Source: Oscillatoria nigro-viridis PCC 7112 (GTDB taxonomy: Bacteria; Cyanobacteriota; Cyanobacteriia; Cyanobacteriales; Microcoleaceae). Taken from it: a stretch of DNA of 64,000 nt. The stretch's first letter is position 1, and every line of letters begins with the position of its first letter. The stretch lies in assembly GCF_000317475.1 (NCBI RefSeq), contig NC_019729.1, positions 4,788,501 through 4,852,500 on the forward strand. The letters run 5' to 3'. Position numbers and translations under genes: made by a program. Under the pieces are notes generated by a model. It did no database searches and had not been told where the DNA came from. It worked only from the letters and a program-made list of their open reading frames with translations. This document shows positions 63,082-64,000 of the stretch, piece by piece.

Positions 63082-63110
63082 AACCTAGCACAGAGTGGTA
63101 GGAATGTCAA
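63082..63110 (-). promoter_or_regulatory. Sigma-70-type promoter of the aroF leader
   Basis: On the minus strand TTGACA (63110-63105), a 17-bp spacer and TAGGTT (63087-63082), preceded by TGC as an extended -10. This is the best consensus promoter in the window. Transcription should start near 63076 and run through both attenuators to aroF. Confidence 0.88.
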
Positions 63111-63194
63111 GCATTTTTTTGCAAAATGTATGGAAACGGCAATGGCGTTTAACTCGGCGTGGTTGTCGTTTTTTGGCTATGTCTGTTATTCTAT

Positions 63195-63299
63195 CGATAT
63201 AGGGACAAGTCCATAAGTCCTTATATCGACAAGTAGCCCTATCCGATCGCGCGCCTGTGTGTCAGGCTAGACACATAGACAAATCGATATAGCGATATG
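63195..63299. promoter_or_regulatory. Inverted-repeat region upstream of the RHH gene
   Basis: CGATATAGGGAC (63195-63206) and GTCCTTATATCG (63217-63228) form an inverted repeat matching at 11 of 12 positions. TGTGTGTC and GACACATA form a second near 63256-63276, and CGATATAGCGATAT overlaps the start codon. Repeated CGATATA half-sites just before a ribbon-helix-helix gene suggest autoregulation. Confidence 0.55.
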
Positions 63300-63512
63300 G
63301 AAACTTTGACTGCAAGTAAAACTGTGTCCGTAAAAATCTATCTACCTGAAGAGACAAGAGCCAAGTTCAAAGCATCTTGCGCCATGCGTAGCCTCAGCAT
63401 GAATGAGGTTCTGTTGGAGTACATCGAAACTTGGTTACAGGAAAACGAACCCGTTTTAGAGCCAAAGCCCCAGCGGGTCAAGACGATCGCCAAAACTGAG
63501 GAAACAGACTGA
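63297..63512 (+). CDS. Ribbon-helix-helix DNA-binding protein (CopG/ParG-like)
   Basis: The 71-residue product has the short beta strand SVKIYLPEE followed by two helices (TRAKFKASCAMRSLSMNEVL, LLEYIETWLQENE), the ribbon-helix-helix pattern of CopG, antitoxin and plasmid partition regulators. The rest is basic. Several CGATATA half-sites lie directly upstream, the likely target. Its TGA overlaps the ATG of the next small ORF, so it heads a compact operon. A toxin partner is not evident in the visible part. Confidence 0.75.
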   Translation: METLTASKTVSVKIYLPEETRAKFKASCAMRSLSMNEVLLEYIETWLQENEPVLEPKPQRVKTIAKTEETD

Positions 63513-63658
63513 TGACCAAGAATTTCAAAGGTGGTACCCGCCACGCGATCGATCCGTGGAATCAATCCCAAATCGAAAATCGAAAATCCTTGCATCCCCC
63601 GAATTTATCTCGCGCAAGTCAATCCAAAATCCAAAATCCAAAATCTAAAATCGAATGA
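63512..63658 (+). CDS. 48-residue ORF overlapping the RHH gene, partly repeat-derived
   Basis: The ATG overlaps the upstream TGA (ATGA). The product begins MTKNFKGGTRHAIDPWNQ; its second half is encoded by AAAATCCAAAATCTAAAATC-type STRR repeats. Either a real short gene has been extended or altered by the repeats, or the overlap is chance. No homology is recognised. Confidence 0.35.
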   Translation: MTKNFKGGTRHAIDPWNQSQIENRKSLHPPNLSRASQSKIQNPKSKIE

Positions 63659-63717
63659 CCGATCGACTATATCGAATAAACGGCATCCTCGAACAAACCG
63701 CGAGGGACAAATGCTGA
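63655..63717 (+). CDS. 20-residue ORF linking two small genes
   Basis: ATGACCGATCGACTATATCG begins at 63655 and overlaps the previous stop (ATGA), and its TGA overlaps the start of the next gene (ATGCTGA). Both overlaps suggest translational coupling, but the peptide itself has no recognisable feature. Confidence 0.25.
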   Translation: MTDRLYRINGILEQTARDKC

Positions 63718-63926
63718 GAGATTCAGATAACCCAGAGAAATCTTGGGAGGATTTAGAAGCCGAACTGCTTCCTCACCGTCCTTTTTATGCCCCCGGCGAG
63801 ACTGAAATTGAAAAAGACCTTTATGCTAAGCGACGATGTGCTCAGCAAAAAATGAAGGCTGAAAAACGCCCCGATATTGCAGGCCGCTCTTATTACTACT
63901 GCACGGAGACCAATAATGATGACTAA
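63711..63926 (+). CDS. 71-residue hypothetical protein
   Basis: The ATG at 63711 follows GAGGGACAA, a good ribosome binding site. The charged product (MLRDSDNPEKSWEDLEAELL, then PFYAPGETEIEKDLYAKRRC) has no membrane segment or known motif. It belongs to the chain of small overlapping genes after the RHH protein; the next start, at 63916, lies inside its end. A longer open frame from 63531 passes through repeats and is not preferred. Confidence 0.6.
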   Translation: MLRDSDNPEKSWEDLEAELLPHRPFYAPGETEIEKDLYAKRRCAQQKMKAEKRPDIAGRSYYYCTETNNDD

Positions 63927-64000
63927 CTCGAATTACCGACTGCTACCTGCCAGAGATGAGTATGTCCAAGTGTCTATCTATCTCAATCGGGTGCATTTGG
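63916..64000 (+). CDS. Hypothetical protein, 5' end only (runs off the window)
   Basis: ATGATG at 63916 overlaps the end of the upstream gene by eleven bases and stays open to the window edge for 28 codons (MMTNSNYRLLPARDEYVQVS and onward). The family is not recognisable from this length. Coupling to the small gene before it is likely. Confidence 0.45.
   Translation, partial: MMTNSNYRLLPARDEYVQVSIYLNRVHL

Noticed and set aside
62844-63110. 88-residue minus-strand ORF
   Set aside because: It begins upstream of the promoter's transcription start, in a different frame from the leader peptides, and has no coding features. The attenuator explains the region.
63531-63710. N-terminal extension of the 71-residue gene at 63711
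   Set aside because: The extension is encoded by AAAATCCAAAATC-type repeats; GAGGG just before 63711 marks the better start.

Overview
The window comes from a cyanobacterial chromosome, most likely a filamentous Oscillatoriales relative (Microcoleus/Oscillatoria type). The evidence is frequent HIP1-type GCGATCGC sites, many short tandemly repeated repetitive (STRR) sequences, a ClpX with an N-terminal zinc finger, PRC-barrel/DUF2382 stress proteins, an slr1659-type STAS protein, and an SmtA/SmtB-type metallothionein locus whose repressor resembles BxmR of Oscillatoria brevis. Codon use looks uniform except in the mobile elements. I saw no rRNA or tRNA gene and no CRISPR array.

Layout. 1-3.6 kb: edge of an unknown gene and a complete group II intron whose reverse transcriptase carries an HNH domain. 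3.6-12.2 kb: a giant Ser/Thr kinase-AAA-GAF-histidine kinase, then a secreted phosphodiester-glycosidase-type protein whose N-terminal third is made of in-frame palindromic repeats. 12.2-23 kb: a minus-strand signalling cluster (dCache hybrid kinase, receiver-kinase, receiver, hybrid kinase, receiver-GAF-adenylyl cyclase, DUF1499). 23-31 kb: a GH10-like hydrolase, a Ski2-like helicase and an M14-type deacylase. 31-32.2 kb: a graveyard with a kinase fragment, a Tn5/IS4-like transposase relic and small palindromic elements. 32.5-36.2 kb: stress genes (two PRC/DUF2382 proteins, glutathione peroxidase, a VOC protein). 36.3-42.5 kb: two sensor kinases and a STAS protein. 42.9-49.1 kb: cyanase, clpX, a pilin-like protein and two tandem Ser/Thr kinases.

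49.4-59.7 kb is a metal-homeostasis region. A cobalamin riboswitch precedes a DUF1636 gene and a cobW GTPase. A second COG0523 GTPase sits behind a Zur-like box. A znuC-znuB pair and znuA diverge from another Zur-like box. smtA and a BxmR/SmtB-like repressor diverge around an SmtB-type operator, and a CxxC HMA-domain protein follows.

59.8-63.1 kb holds the most striking feature. A DAHP synthase gene (aroF, first step of aromatic amino-acid synthesis) is preceded by a consensus promoter and two tandem attenuator units. Each unit has a short leader peptide containing a run of aromatic codons (NSYFYFW and NSFYFW), a sequence able to form an antiterminator, and an intrinsic terminator. This reads as serial ribosome-mediated attenuation. 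The gene is now split after its eleventh codon by an IS607-family element (serine recombinase plus TnpB) inserted at a GG dinucleotide. The window ends in a chain of very small overlapping genes led by a ribbon-helix-helix protein, which looks like a mobile or plasmid-type module.

At least three families of small palindromic elements are spread through the window. One copy lies inside a coding region in frame and is flanked by an 8-bp target duplication.
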